Source: MedAcidi-G1 sp002713545
Lineage (GTDB): Bacteria; Actinomycetota; Acidimicrobiia; Acidimicrobiales; MedAcidi-G1
Reading direction: 5' to 3'
Assembly (NCBI GenBank): GCA_964013895.1
Contig: CAXGYF010000002.1
Location: 51,070 to 115,069, forward strand
Length of the DNA stretch: 64,000 bases
In this document: positions 18,000 to 26,193 of the stretch, in pieces
How positions within the stretch are numbered: the stretch's first letter is position 1
Layout: every line of letters starts with the position of its first letter
Program-made: the position numbers and the translations under genes
The notes under the pieces: generated by a model
Databases searched by the model: none
Seen by the model: only the letters and a program-made list of their open reading frames with translations
Told to the model about the DNA's origin: nothing

Positions 18000-18617
18000 G
18001 TGCCCCGAAGTAGCGTCAAAACGCGCGAACAACTGCTTTTAGAAGCTGAAAGGCTTTTTGCGCTAAAAGGAATCTGGCAAGTTCAAGTTCAAGAAATTGT
18101 AGTAGCTGCGGATCAACGTAATACCTCCGCTGTTACATATCATTTTGGTTCAAGAGAAGGTCTGCTTGAAGGAATACTCACCTCACACGGAAGCCCTATC
18201 GATGAACGTAGAGGGGAACTTCTCTTGTCTCTTGATCAAAAATCCTCTACTAGAGCACTAGTGAATTCTCTGGTTGTACCGATGGTTAGCTGCCTGGAAA
18301 CCCAAAGCGGCTGTCGTTACCTTCAAATAATTTCCCAGTTGTCAGATCAGTTCTCAAATTGGAGGAGTCTTTCTGGAGATCTCTCTTCTCCTCACCTTTC
18401 TAAAGCACTGGAATTACTTGAGAGTCGTCCAGTGTTCTTACCAATCCCCGTGCGACAAGAACGCCTTATTGCAATGATTCAATTAATGACCTCCTCTCTT
18501 TCAGAGAGAGCTCGTTCTTTGGAAGCTGGAGTGCAAATGGTGTTAGGTAATTCAGAATATGAAGAAAACTTGATTGACATGCTCGTGGGAATCCTTGAAG
18601 CCCCTGTAGGCAACTAA
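18000..18617 (+). CDS. TetR-family transcriptional regulator
   Basis: A 205-residue regulator with an N-terminal helix-turn-helix (KTREQLLLEAERLFALKGI, then VTYHFGSREGLLEGIL) and a helical C-terminal ligand domain. Its start is a GTG immediately after the stop of the luciferase-like gene, so it is very likely translated by coupling. By analogy with the family it should repress its own operon; the short palindrome at 16716-16727 is a candidate site. It is convergent with the 2-hydroxyacid oxidase gene, with only four bases between stops. Confidence 0.9.
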   Translation: MPRSSVKTREQLLLEAERLFALKGIWQVQVQEIVVAADQRNTSAVTYHFGSREGLLEGILTSHGSPIDERRGELLLSLDQKSSTRALVNSLVVPMVSCLETQSGCRYLQIISQLSDQFSNWRSLSGDLSSPHLSKALELLESRPVFLPIPVRQERLIAMIQLMTSSLSERARSLEAGVQMVLGNSEYEENLIDMLVGILEAPVGN

Positions 18618-18621
18618 TTTA

Positions 18622-19845
18622 TTATTCTGTTCTGCTGATTAACTCTTTAGTCAGGTCATCAACTGAAGCGGCTCCAGTTAAAGACATTGTCCTTTCAACC
18701 CCTTCATGAAGTAAATCAAGAACGTGGTCAACTCCCCTTTCACCACATGCTGCTAGAGCGTAAAGGTAGGGTCTTCCAGCCATGACTGCAGTGGCCCCTA
18801 AGGAAACCGCCTTCACGATGTCTGAACCTCTGCGGGCCCCGCCATCACAAATAATCTCTAAACGGTCTTGAACCGCTTCAGCAACTTCTGGCAGTAGATC
18901 GAATGGTGTTGGCGCCTCGTCCAGTTGTCTTCCTCCATGGTTAGAGATTGCAATTGCCTCCACGCCAGAGTCAACAGCAATTAAAGCATCCTCGACAGTT
19001 TGGATTCCTTTTATCAAAATTGGCCCTTTCCAGATAGATCTAAGCCATTCAACATCCTTCCAAGAAAGACCAGGATCGAACTGAGATTTCATATGTTCTG
19101 CAAGATCAACTGCTGTTGAACCGTCAATAGAAGTTAGACCTTCAACATTTGCGAAACGAATAGGATCTGCTGTTAAAAAATCCCATGTCCAACCCGGATT
19201 TTTTACGCCATCAATTATCGTTCCAAGACCGATTTCGGGGGGCAAAGTGAATCCCCGTCGCACATCACGCTCTCGGCGTCCAAGAACTGCGGTGTCAACG
19301 GTGAGACACACTGCCTCAAAGCCTGCAGCGTCAGCTCTTTCAACAAGGTTTTTAACGACAGAACGGTCTTTCCATGTGTATATCTGAAACCAGAGACGAG
19401 AATCCTTTTCAGCTACTGATGCGCATTCCTCTATGGAACGTGTAGCCATTGTTGACAAGGTAAATGGAATACCTGCCCGAGTTGCTGCCCTAACAACCGC
19501 TAATTCACCTTCAGAATGTGCGATTCGAGTGAAACCTGTTGGCGCCAGAACAAGAGGGAAAGCTAACTTACGGCCGAACAAAGAAGTAGACGTATCGATA
19601 TTCGCCATGTCTCTTAATACTCTGGGTTTGAACGAAACCTTTCTGTAAGCTTCAACGTTTTTCCGTAAAGTAATTTCATCTTCTGCGCCACCGTCTATAT
19701 AGTCAAAAACTCCTATTGGGAGACGCCGTTTAGCCAATTTCCTCAAATCTTCAACGTTTGCAGCTTTTCTAAGAAGTCGTTTTGTTCTGTTAATCTCCAA
19801 CTTCCGGAACTTGACAACAGAACGAATACTGTTTACAAATGCCAT
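18622..19845 (-). CDS. FMN-dependent alpha-hydroxy-acid oxidase/dehydrogenase (LldD-like)
   Basis: A 407-residue TIM-barrel flavoenzyme of the lactate dehydrogenase/glycolate oxidase/mandelate dehydrogenase family. The signature AISNHGGRQLDEAPTPFDLL carries the catalytic His and substrate-binding Arg. ICDGGARRGSDIVKAVSLGA and AVMAGRPYLYALAACGERG bind the FMN phosphate. The substrate could be L-lactate, glycolate or another 2-hydroxyacid. It ends the long leftward housekeeping run, 14 bases after rpiB. Confidence 0.92.
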   Translation of the reverse strand: MAFVNSIRSVVKFRKLEINRTKRLLRKAANVEDLRKLAKRRLPIGVFDYIDGGAEDEITLRKNVEAYRKVSFKPRVLRDMANIDTSTSLFGRKLAFPLVLAPTGFTRIAHSEGELAVVRAATRAGIPFTLSTMATRSIEECASVAEKDSRLWFQIYTWKDRSVVKNLVERADAAGFEAVCLTVDTAVLGRRERDVRRGFTLPPEIGLGTIIDGVKNPGWTWDFLTADPIRFANVEGLTSIDGSTAVDLAEHMKSQFDPGLSWKDVEWLRSIWKGPILIKGIQTVEDALIAVDSGVEAIAISNHGGRQLDEAPTPFDLLPEVAEAVQDRLEIICDGGARRGSDIVKAVSLGATAVMAGRPYLYALAACGERGVDHVLDLLHEGVERTMSLTGAASVDDLTKELISRTE

Positions 19846-19859
19846 TTATAAACCAGCCT

Positions 19860-20303
19860 TTAGGGATCGATCTTGGAGTCAAGCTTGGCTACTCGCGCTT
19901 CGTGGCGCCCACCTTCAAATTCTTCATTTAACCAAGCATTCAAAGCAGTAACAGCAACTTCTGGGTCAATCAGACGTTCTCCAAAACAAAGAACATTTGC
20001 ATTATTGTGAGCTTTCGCCCACTTCGCAGTTTCAACATCATTTACAGTCGCTGCTCTAATACCGGAAACTTTGTTCGCTGCTATTCCAATTCCGATGCCA
20101 GAACCGCAAACCGCAACCCCTAAATCTGCAGGGCCTTCCGAAACCTTGATGCCAACTGCAAATCCATAATCAGGATAATCAACTCGTTCGGTTGAGTCCG
20201 TACCACAGTCAATAACTTCATGACCTATTTCAGTGAGCTCACTCTTCAAACGTTCCTTAAGTTCATAACCTGCGTGATCACAACCAATTGCTATTACTTT
20301 CAT
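19860..20303 (-). CDS. rpiB: Ribose-5-phosphate isomerase B
   Basis: A 147-residue RpiB/LacAB-family sugar isomerase that interconverts ribose 5-phosphate and ribulose 5-phosphate. IAIGCDHAGYELKERL at the N-terminus, the active-site AVCGSGIGIGIAANKVSGIRAA with its cysteine, and the C-terminal EARVAKLD are all recognisable. The length is normal for the family. It follows the sua5 gene after 18 bases in the same direction. Confidence 0.94.
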   Translation of the reverse strand: MKVIAIGCDHAGYELKERLKSELTEIGHEVIDCGTDSTERVDYPDYGFAVGIKVSEGPADLGVAVCGSGIGIGIAANKVSGIRAATVNDVETAKWAKAHNNANVLCFGERLIDPEVAVTALNAWLNEEFEGGRHEARVAKLDSKIDP

Positions 20304-20321
20304 GACAACAGACTAGCCGTC

Positions 20322-20942
20322 TTACAGTCGAAGACCTGCAGCGATTAGATCTTCGGCACTTAAAGCCCCTTCTCGAAGAATCTCAGTTCCATTTGCCAAT
20401 AAATTAATAACGGTTGATGGTTTACCCTTACACTTCCCTCCATCTACCACTAACAAATTTTCACCTAATTGCTCTGCTGCCTCTTTAGCGTTTTCCGGCG
20501 TTTGTACACCCGAACGATTTGCTGAAGTAACAGCCAAAGGCCCCACAACCTCTGTTAAGGATCGAACAAAATCATTATCAGGACACCTGACTCCTATCGA
20601 GCTTTCATCACCGCCCAAGAAGTAATCCAAATGGTCTGCACGTTCAATTACAACTGTGAGCGGCCCTGGCCAAAATTTTTGGGACAAAAGTTCGAACTCT
20701 GCTGAAGAGACAACAAGCTCTGAAGCTTGGGAAGCTTCTGAAACCAGAACCGCACATGCTTGATCATCTAAACGATTTTTACGTTGAAATATCTCTTCAA
20801 CAGCACTCTTATTAGTCGGTATGGCCGCTACTCCATAAACTGTGTCGGTTGGAAGCAGAACTAATCGTCCATCTTTCAATACTTGAGACGACTCAGAAAC
20901 TGCTAACTCGAAATCTGAATCTAAATCCAAAAAATAATTCAT
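20322..20942 (-). CDS. Threonylcarbamoyl-AMP synthase (Sua5/YciO/YrdC)
   Basis: A 206-residue YrdC-domain enzyme that makes L-threonylcarbamoyl-AMP for the t6A37 modification of ANN-decoding tRNAs. LVLLPTDTVYGVAAIP and FQRKNRLDDQACAVLV form the binding cleft, followed by SIGVRCPDNDFVRSL and PLAVTSANRSG. It has the short TsaC form without the Sua5 C-terminal domain. Its start overlaps the prmC stop by four bases, the same order as in mycobacteria. Confidence 0.93.
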   Translation of the reverse strand: MNYFLDLDSDFELAVSESSQVLKDGRLVLLPTDTVYGVAAIPTNKSAVEEIFQRKNRLDDQACAVLVSEASQASELVVSSAEFELLSQKFWPGPLTVVIERADHLDYFLGGDESSIGVRCPDNDFVRSLTEVVGPLAVTSANRSGVQTPENAKEAAEQLGENLLVVDGGKCKGKPSTVINLLANGTEILREGALSAEDLIAAGLRL

Positions 20943-21829
20943 AGCGGTTTTTTTGCCATTAAAACACGGTCTCGGCCCGTCAAGTCATTTCGCAACTGAA
21001 CTTCTCTGAAATTTAAATTTTTAGCCTCTTCAACCATTTGATCTGCCTGCATGGGTGCTAATTCTAAAATTAATTGCCCCTCCGCGGACAACCACTCAAT
21101 CGAATTATTCAATAGAAAACTTAAATCCTCTGTTCCTAGAGGTCCAGAGCGTAAAGAAGAAGAAGGTTCCCATTCACTTACCTCTAGTGGTAATTCTTCA
21201 CTATCACTTATATACGGGGGGTTAGAAATAATAACGTCAAATTTCTCCAACATCTCTTGCGGTAAAGCTTCAAACCAAGACCCTTGACTAATTGAAACTT
21301 TTTGCCCAACCATCCCTAGGCCCGCAAGATTAGCACGCGTAACTGCAATCGCTCCTTCTGAAACATCCGTACACCACACAGATACTTCTTGGATCTCTCT
21401 GGCTATAGACAGCCCTATCGCCCCCGAACCACAACCTAAATCTGCGACGTTTAAAGATCTTGTTTCATCCAATTGATTTTTCTTGCTCTTGCATTCTTCT
21501 AACGCATAGCCAACTAAAATTTCAGTTTCTGGCCTCGGTATCAAAACTCTGTCATCTACAAATAAATCGAGTTCTCTAAACTGCCATCTACCTAGTACGT
21601 ACTGGAGAGGCTCACCAGTTAATCGCCTCGCAATCAATTTACTCAATCTTTTCAATTGGATGGGTTTGGCTTGTTCCTGATAGTCATGCAGGTTCGTTAC
21701 ACCAGAAACTTCTTCTATCATCCATTTCGCTTCAAGTTCAGCGTTATCAACTTCAAGCCTCCGAGTTGTTTCAGAAAGCAGTTCCTCCCAACTCACTGAA
21801 GCATCTTGACTAAACAACTCTCTATCCAT
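20939..21829 (-). CDS. prmC: Peptide chain release factor N5-glutamine methyltransferase
   Basis: A 296-residue methyltransferase that modifies the glutamine of the GGQ motif in release factors. The N-terminal helical domain ends near GEPLQYVLGRWQFREL, followed by DDRVLIPRPETEILV, the SAM-binding VADLGCGSGAIGLSIA and the NPPYISDSE motif that holds the substrate glutamine. The gene lies directly downstream of prfA, its substrate, and overlaps the tRNA-modification gene that follows. Confidence 0.95.
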   Translation of the reverse strand: MDRELFSQDASVSWEELLSETTRRLEVDNAELEAKWMIEEVSGVTNLHDYQEQAKPIQLKRLSKLIARRLTGEPLQYVLGRWQFRELDLFVDDRVLIPRPETEILVGYALEECKSKKNQLDETRSLNVADLGCGSGAIGLSIAREIQEVSVWCTDVSEGAIAVTRANLAGLGMVGQKVSISQGSWFEALPQEMLEKFDVIISNPPYISDSEELPLEVSEWEPSSSLRSGPLGTEDLSFLLNNSIEWLSAEGQLILELAPMQADQMVEEAKNLNFREVQLRNDLTGRDRVLMAKKPL

Positions 21830-21841
21830 TACTACTGCCGA

Positions 21842-22909
21842 TTATTCAAAGCTCTCAGCTAATTGTCGATCTCTTTCTGCAATTAGTAACGTTTCAACGA
21901 CCTCGTCAAGATCTCCCGCAAGAATACTGTCTAGCCGATGCAGAGTTAGTCCTACTCGATGATCAGTAACTCGATTCTCTTTAAAATTGTATGTCCTTAT
22001 TTTTTCTGATCGGCCACCACCGCCCACTTGATCTCGTCTAGCTGATGCCGCCTCTGACTGTTGACGTTCCTGTTCAATCTGAAACAACCTTGCTCTAAGA
22101 ACACGCAAAGCTTTTGTTTTATTCTGGAGCTGACTTTTCTCATCTTGCATAGTCACGACTAGACCGGTTGGGATGTGAGTGATTCGAACAGCCGAATCCG
22201 TAGTGTTAACCGATTGCCCACCAGGACCAGATGACCTATAAACATCAACCTGTAAATCTTTTTCTTCTATAGCTATCTCTACTTCATCTACCTCCGGTAA
22301 GACGGTTACAGTTGCGGATGATGTATGAACACGTCCCTGAGTTTCTGTAACCGGAACTCTTTGGACCCTGTGAACGCCCCCTTCGTGTTTTAAGTGAGTC
22401 CAGGCTGTTTCGCCGCGGATTAAAAAAACCACCTCTGTAAATCCACCCATATCAGACTCTTTACTCTCAAGATGTTCAACAGCCCATCCTTTGGTGGCAG
22501 CAATAGCTACATACATGTCACGGAGATTACGTGCAAAAAGATTGGCCTCTTCTCCACCTTCCGCGCCTCTAATTTCTATAATTACTGTTCTTCCGTCATT
22601 CGGATCTTGAGGTAACAAGAAAACTCGCAATTCGGCTTCTAGTTTCTCAATCTCATTCTTTAATTCTGTCACTTCTTCCTGAAGTTGATCACGTTCATCA
22701 CCTTCGGTGACTTCCATCAACTCTTTTGCAGTCTCAAGATTTTCATATGCAGATTGCAGAGGACGTCCAACTAAAAGAGTATTTCCTAATTCTTTGTGCC
22801 TTCGACCAAGTGTTTCTAACAGTTTTGAATCAGAAACTACTTCTGGGGCAGCTAATCGTTTTTCGACGTCTTCAAACTCGGCAATTAAAGCTTTTACTTG
22901 ATCGATCAT
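21842..22909 (-). CDS. prfA: Peptide chain release factor 1
   Basis: A 355-residue RF1, which terminates translation at UAA and UAG. RSSGPGGQSVNTTDS contains the universal GGQ. The stop-codon recognition motif reads P-V-T (RVPVTETQGRVHTSSA) in the P-x-T position of RF1. The ATG at 22909 (MIDQVKALIAEFED) gives the usual family length; an upstream TTG would add eleven unsupported residues. It precedes prmC by 12 bases in a conserved pair. Confidence 0.95.
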   Translation of the reverse strand: MIDQVKALIAEFEDVEKRLAAPEVVSDSKLLETLGRRHKELGNTLLVGRPLQSAYENLETAKELMEVTEGDERDQLQEEVTELKNEIEKLEAELRVFLLPQDPNDGRTVIIEIRGAEGGEEANLFARNLRDMYVAIAATKGWAVEHLESKESDMGGFTEVVFLIRGETAWTHLKHEGGVHRVQRVPVTETQGRVHTSSATVTVLPEVDEVEIAIEEKDLQVDVYRSSGPGGQSVNTTDSAVRITHIPTGLVVTMQDEKSQLQNKTKALRVLRARLFQIEQERQQSEAASARRDQVGGGGRSEKIRTYNFKENRVTDHRVGLTLHRLDSILAGDLDEVVETLLIAERDRQLAESFE

Positions 22910-22971
22910 TAACTCAGGGTATCGGTATGTGACTTGCTGCAATATGCATTCTGGTTTTACACAAAAACAAT

Positions 22972-23961
22972 TTAACTAGTTGGAATCTCCCACGCTCCTA
23001 CAACCCCTTTAATCTCTAAAGGAATATCTAAATAGCTAAGGCATTTTTTCACCGGAACTAAAATGTCTTTTTCGGGAAGTACTACTTCAACACGGTTAGG
23101 GCATTCAATCGAAATTAAATCTGCAATAAATGAAACTAGACAAATATCAACACCAACTGAGAAAACAATGAGAACTTTTTCACCCATCGCATCAATACCG
23201 GTTGCTGCTGCTGGCATCGTTTCTCGTAATGATTCCCTTTCTCTAGGAGGATCAACGCAAGTCAGATTTTCGAAACCGAATATTTCTGGACTGGCTAAAG
23301 CATCTGCTCTAAGCCATCTTTCCCTAGCGAGCCTCGATAATGGATGGAAACCAGACTCCGGGTTTCTAGAAGAAGTAACAATCTCTACTGCTGATGCAAG
23401 AACTTCCGACAACGGTCTACCGCTACTTATTAATGAAGTAGCTTCGCGATCAAATTTCCCCACTCCCACTTCAATTTCATCACCAGTAACTCTCATCACT
23501 TCAAGTCCTAAAATCTCACCTTTCCATATTCCACACTCATAAATTGGTTGCAAACCAAATTTCGAACACAAATCATAAAACTCAGAAGGTGCATCTTGCA
23601 GGTTATCCCTGCGAGCAATAGTGGCTGGTTCCACAGGAATAGGCTTCCCATCAGAAAGGAAGAAAATACTGGGTGATGGGTTCAAAATACTTGCCCGCCT
23701 TTGTGTCACTTGAGCACCCTCCAGATCTTCAAAAAAGATAACTAACTCGAGCTGATCCTGAGTTGTTAATTCTAAAAGAGATGCGCCCAGCAAGCTTTCT
23801 GGACTTTCTTCGTCAGCAATAACCCATAAGGTCGAATTGTTATGAATTCCACTCCCAGAAGAGTCTGTCAAATTTCCAAATTCTTGAAGAGAGTCTTCGG
23901 CAAGAATTTTTCGTAATTTGCTTCGGTTTAGAGATAACCGTTGTTCTTCGTCTAAAGGCAA
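22972..23961 (-). CDS. Unknown protein between rpmE and prfA
   Basis: A 329-residue soluble, acidic protein that I do not recognise. It has no signal peptide or membrane helix. The N-terminal third contains LWVIADEESPESLLGASLLE, the middle EVGVGKFDREATSLISSGRPLSE and FHPLSRLARERWLRADAL, and the C-terminal part two hydrophobic strands around VLIVFSVGVDICLVSFIADL. The start appears to be TTG and is uncertain. It lies inside the rho-rpmE-prfA-prmC run, where mycobacteria have no such gene. Membership of the translation-factor operon suggests, but does not show, a housekeeping role. Confidence 0.75.
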   Translation of the reverse strand: MPLDEEQRLSLNRSKLRKILAEDSLQEFGNLTDSSGSGIHNNSTLWVIADEESPESLLGASLLELTTQDQLELVIFFEDLEGAQVTQRRASILNPSPSIFFLSDGKPIPVEPATIARRDNLQDAPSEFYDLCSKFGLQPIYECGIWKGEILGLEVMRVTGDEIEVGVGKFDREATSLISSGRPLSEVLASAVEIVTSSRNPESGFHPLSRLARERWLRADALASPEIFGFENLTCVDPPRERESLRETMPAAATGIDAMGEKVLIVFSVGVDICLVSFIADLISIECPNRVEVVLPEKDILVPVKKCLSYLDIPLEIKGVVGAWEIPTS

Positions 23962-23990
23962 TTTTTAAAAAATACTATCTGTAGCTAGTT

Positions 23991-24251
23991 CTACTCAGAA
24001 CCCTTTTTACGACCTTTGCCGTACCTGCGCTCAAATCTTTCAACTCGACCCGCTGTATCAATGATCTGCATCTTGCCTGTGAAAAATGGGTGACTCGCAG
24101 AAGAAACTTCAACTTTAACCAACGGGTACTCAACCCCGTCAACAATTGTTGTTTCTCCGGATTCAGCCGTTGAAGGAATTAAAAACGTGGTCCCCTCACT
24201 AGTGTCTTGGAACGCAACTGTTCTATATTCAGGGTGTATTTCAGATCTCAT
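23991..24251 (-). CDS. rpmE: Ribosomal protein bL31, zinc-free (type B) form
   Basis: An 86-residue bL31. MRSEIHPEYRTVAFQD, then SSASHPFFTGKMQIIDTAGR and FERRYG are diagnostic. It has no cysteines, so it is the zinc-independent type B form. Such forms are often backup copies made under zinc limitation, but here it occupies the normal rpmE slot after rho and may be the only copy. It lies 50 bases downstream of rho. Confidence 0.94.
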   Translation of the reverse strand: MRSEIHPEYRTVAFQDTSEGTTFLIPSTAESGETTIVDGVEYPLVKVEVSSASHPFFTGKMQIIDTAGRVERFERRYGKGRKKGSE

Positions 24252-24301
24252 AGCTGTCCAGTCTGTTGGAATTGTTTAGTATTAACAACCTTTTTTTTAA
24301 T

Positions 24302-25942
24302 TCAAGAAGCTTCTATTGAGGGACCTTTAGCAACTTCTGCCAAAAATTCATCATTGTTAGGAAAAGTTTTTAATCGGTCGATGAGTAGTTCTAGGCCTGC
24401 GCCTGAACCATTATCCCCATCTGAGGCCAAACCGTTTAAAACTCTTCTTAATTTCCATACTTGGTTCAATTGCTTACGATCAAATAAGAGTTCTTCATGA
24501 CGGGTTGAAGAAGCGTTCACATCAATAGCGGGGTAAACGCGCCTTTCCGCTATTCTTCGATCCAAGCGAAGCTCCATGTTTCCTGTTCCTTTGAACTCTT
24601 CAAATATTACTTCATCCATCTTTGATCCTGTTTCCACAAGGGCCGTAGCTAAAATTGTTAAAGAGCCACCTTCTTCGACATTTCTAGCAGCACCGAAAAA
24701 TTTCTTTGGTGGATATAAAGCTCCACTATCAACACCACCAGACATAATTCGACCTGTTGCCGGGGCAGCCAAATTATATGCTCTCGCTAATCTTGTGATT
24801 CCGTCAAGAATGATCACTACATCTTCGCCGTATTCGACGAGTCTCCGTGCTCGCTCTATGGTGACCTCGGCAATAGCAGTGTGCTCTTCTGCTGGTCTAT
24901 CAAAAGTCGATGCAGCAACTTCGCCATTCATAAGCCATCTTTTCATGTCGGTGACCTCTTCAGGTCTTTCGTCAACCAACAAGACAATTAATTTAACCTC
25001 AGGATTATTTGTCTCTATTGATCTCGCTATCTGCTTCATGATTGTTGTCTTACCAGCTTTCGGAGGAGAGACAATAAGACCTCTTTGTCCCTTACCTATT
25101 GGGGATAAAAGGTCAACGATGCGGGCTGTCATATTAGTTGGGTCAGCGGCCAATTCTAGGTTTAATCTCTCGTCCGGAAAGAGTGGTGTTAGATCTTCGA
25201 AATGAGGTCGTTTCAGTGCATCTTCAGGTGGGTTCCCATTCACAGTATCTAATCTCAATAAAGCAGGATTTTTTTCACTTCTATTTGCTGGTCTTGCCCC
25301 ACCAACTAAATAGTCTCCGCGTCGGAGATCAAATTGCTTCACCTGTTTCACAGACACATAAGCATCTTGTTTCGAAGGGCGGAATCCTGTTGTTCGCAAA
25401 AAGCCATAACCTTCATTACGCAAATCTAGATAGCCCTCTATAGAAACAGGTTCGCCATCCCAAGAATCATCTTGGCCTTCTGGTCCTCTCCCACGACGAC
25501 GACGACGACGGTTTCCAGGTTCGGTGTATTCATTATTACGTTTTTCTCGATTATTGTTCGAACTTCTTGAATCAGAATCTTTACTTGACGATGCTCTTGC
25601 GCTACTTGCGTTATCAGAAGTTTCAGATTTAAGGGACTTGCTAGAATCATCGCCCTTGCCTTCTTCTTCAGCCTCATCTTTGAGAGCTATCTCCCAATCA
25701 GCTAACGGTTCCTCTTCATCTTTTGTCGCTGTGTCTCCAACGTCTGGAGGTGTCGCTTTTTCCGATTCTTCGGTATTAGCACTAGAAGGCGTACCCCCAG
25801 AAGCCAAATCAAGGATCATCTCAACTATCTCCGCTTTTCTAGCACGTGAAGCAGGTTTCCCTCCTAAGGCCGTGGCGATAGTAATAAGTTCATCTCGCCC
25901 TTTGGCTTCCAATGAATCGCTTTGTAACTCAGTCGAGTCCAT
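24302..25942 (-). CDS. rho: Transcription termination factor Rho
   Basis: A 546-residue hexameric RNA helicase. Residues about 5-50 are a Rho_N domain (GRDELITIATALGGKPASRARKAE). About 55-165 is a disordered acidic then Ser/Asn-rich and Arg-rich insertion, common in actinobacterial Rho. The RNA-binding cold-shock-like domain follows (EGYLDLRNEGYGFLRT). The ATPase carries the P-loop SPPKAGKTTIMKQI and VLLVDERPEEVTDM, ending in FDRKQLNQVWKLRRVL. A run of six Arg codons comes from an ACG triplet repeat at 25493-25510. It has a long upstream space with possible attenuator dyads. Confidence 0.97.
   Translation of the reverse strand: MDSTELQSDSLEAKGRDELITIATALGGKPASRARKAEIVEMILDLASGGTPSSANTEESEKATPPDVGDTATKDEEEPLADWEIALKDEAEEEGKGDDSSKSLKSETSDNASSARASSSKDSDSRSSNNNREKRNNEYTEPGNRRRRRRGRGPEGQDDSWDGEPVSIEGYLDLRNEGYGFLRTTGFRPSKQDAYVSVKQVKQFDLRRGDYLVGGARPANRSEKNPALLRLDTVNGNPPEDALKRPHFEDLTPLFPDERLNLELAADPTNMTARIVDLLSPIGKGQRGLIVSPPKAGKTTIMKQIARSIETNNPEVKLIVLLVDERPEEVTDMKRWLMNGEVAASTFDRPAEEHTAIAEVTIERARRLVEYGEDVVIILDGITRLARAYNLAAPATGRIMSGGVDSGALYPPKKFFGAARNVEEGGSLTILATALVETGSKMDEVIFEEFKGTGNMELRLDRRIAERRVYPAIDVNASSTRHEELLFDRKQLNQVWKLRRVLNGLASDGDNGSGAGLELLIDRLKTFPNNDEFLAEVAKGPSIEAS
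25493..25510. repeat. Six tandem ACG triplets inside rho
   Basis: Six consecutive ACG units on the plus strand encode a polyarginine stretch in the disordered Rho insertion on the minus strand. Slippage there would change the number of arginines without shifting the frame. Confidence 0.7.
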
Positions 25943-26193
25943 ACTTAAACACCTCTGTGTTCTGTGTGTTGAGTGTTAAACCCCTCTAGAAAATTGGCTT
26001 AACACCGAAATTGAATTGCCGTTAAAACGAAACACGATCTGGGTCGTACACTCGTGTAACCATCAGACCTGATGAATGTCAATCAGGCCCTTAGCCATAA
26101 CGACATCTAGTACTGTATGCGAACCTCAAGTAGTCGACAACACAAAAACTTACTTAAATAGAGTTTTTATTTTTTCCTGTAAAAATCTTTTAT
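25943..26193 (-). promoter_or_regulatory. Upstream region and putative leader of rho
   Basis: The longest space in the window holds no gene. A possible promoter reads on the minus strand as TTGTCG (26135-26140), 17 bases, TACAGT (26112-26117). Downstream in the presumed leader are three dyads: CCTGAT...ATCAGG (26068-26087), CATCAG-AC-CTGATG (26061-26074), and TACAC-TC-GTGTA (26047-26058). The first two share the same central half-site, so their hairpins exclude one another. Rho represses its own synthesis through leader termination in Escherichia coli, so an attenuator is plausible but unproven. No clear intrinsic terminator for the upstream threonine genes is seen. Confidence 0.4.

Noticed and set aside
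23063..23542. 159-codon plus-strand open frame
   Set aside because: Antisense to the unknown 329-residue gene. The minus frame is longer and fits the operon spacing, so this one is taken as a shadow.
24576..25205. 209-codon plus-strand open frame
   Set aside because: It lies wholly antisense to the conserved ATPase region of rho and shows no protein-family features.
25493..25510. ACG triplets considered as a CRISPR or mobile repeat
   Set aside because: The repeat is a simple in-frame arginine run in a disordered part of Rho; there are no spacers.
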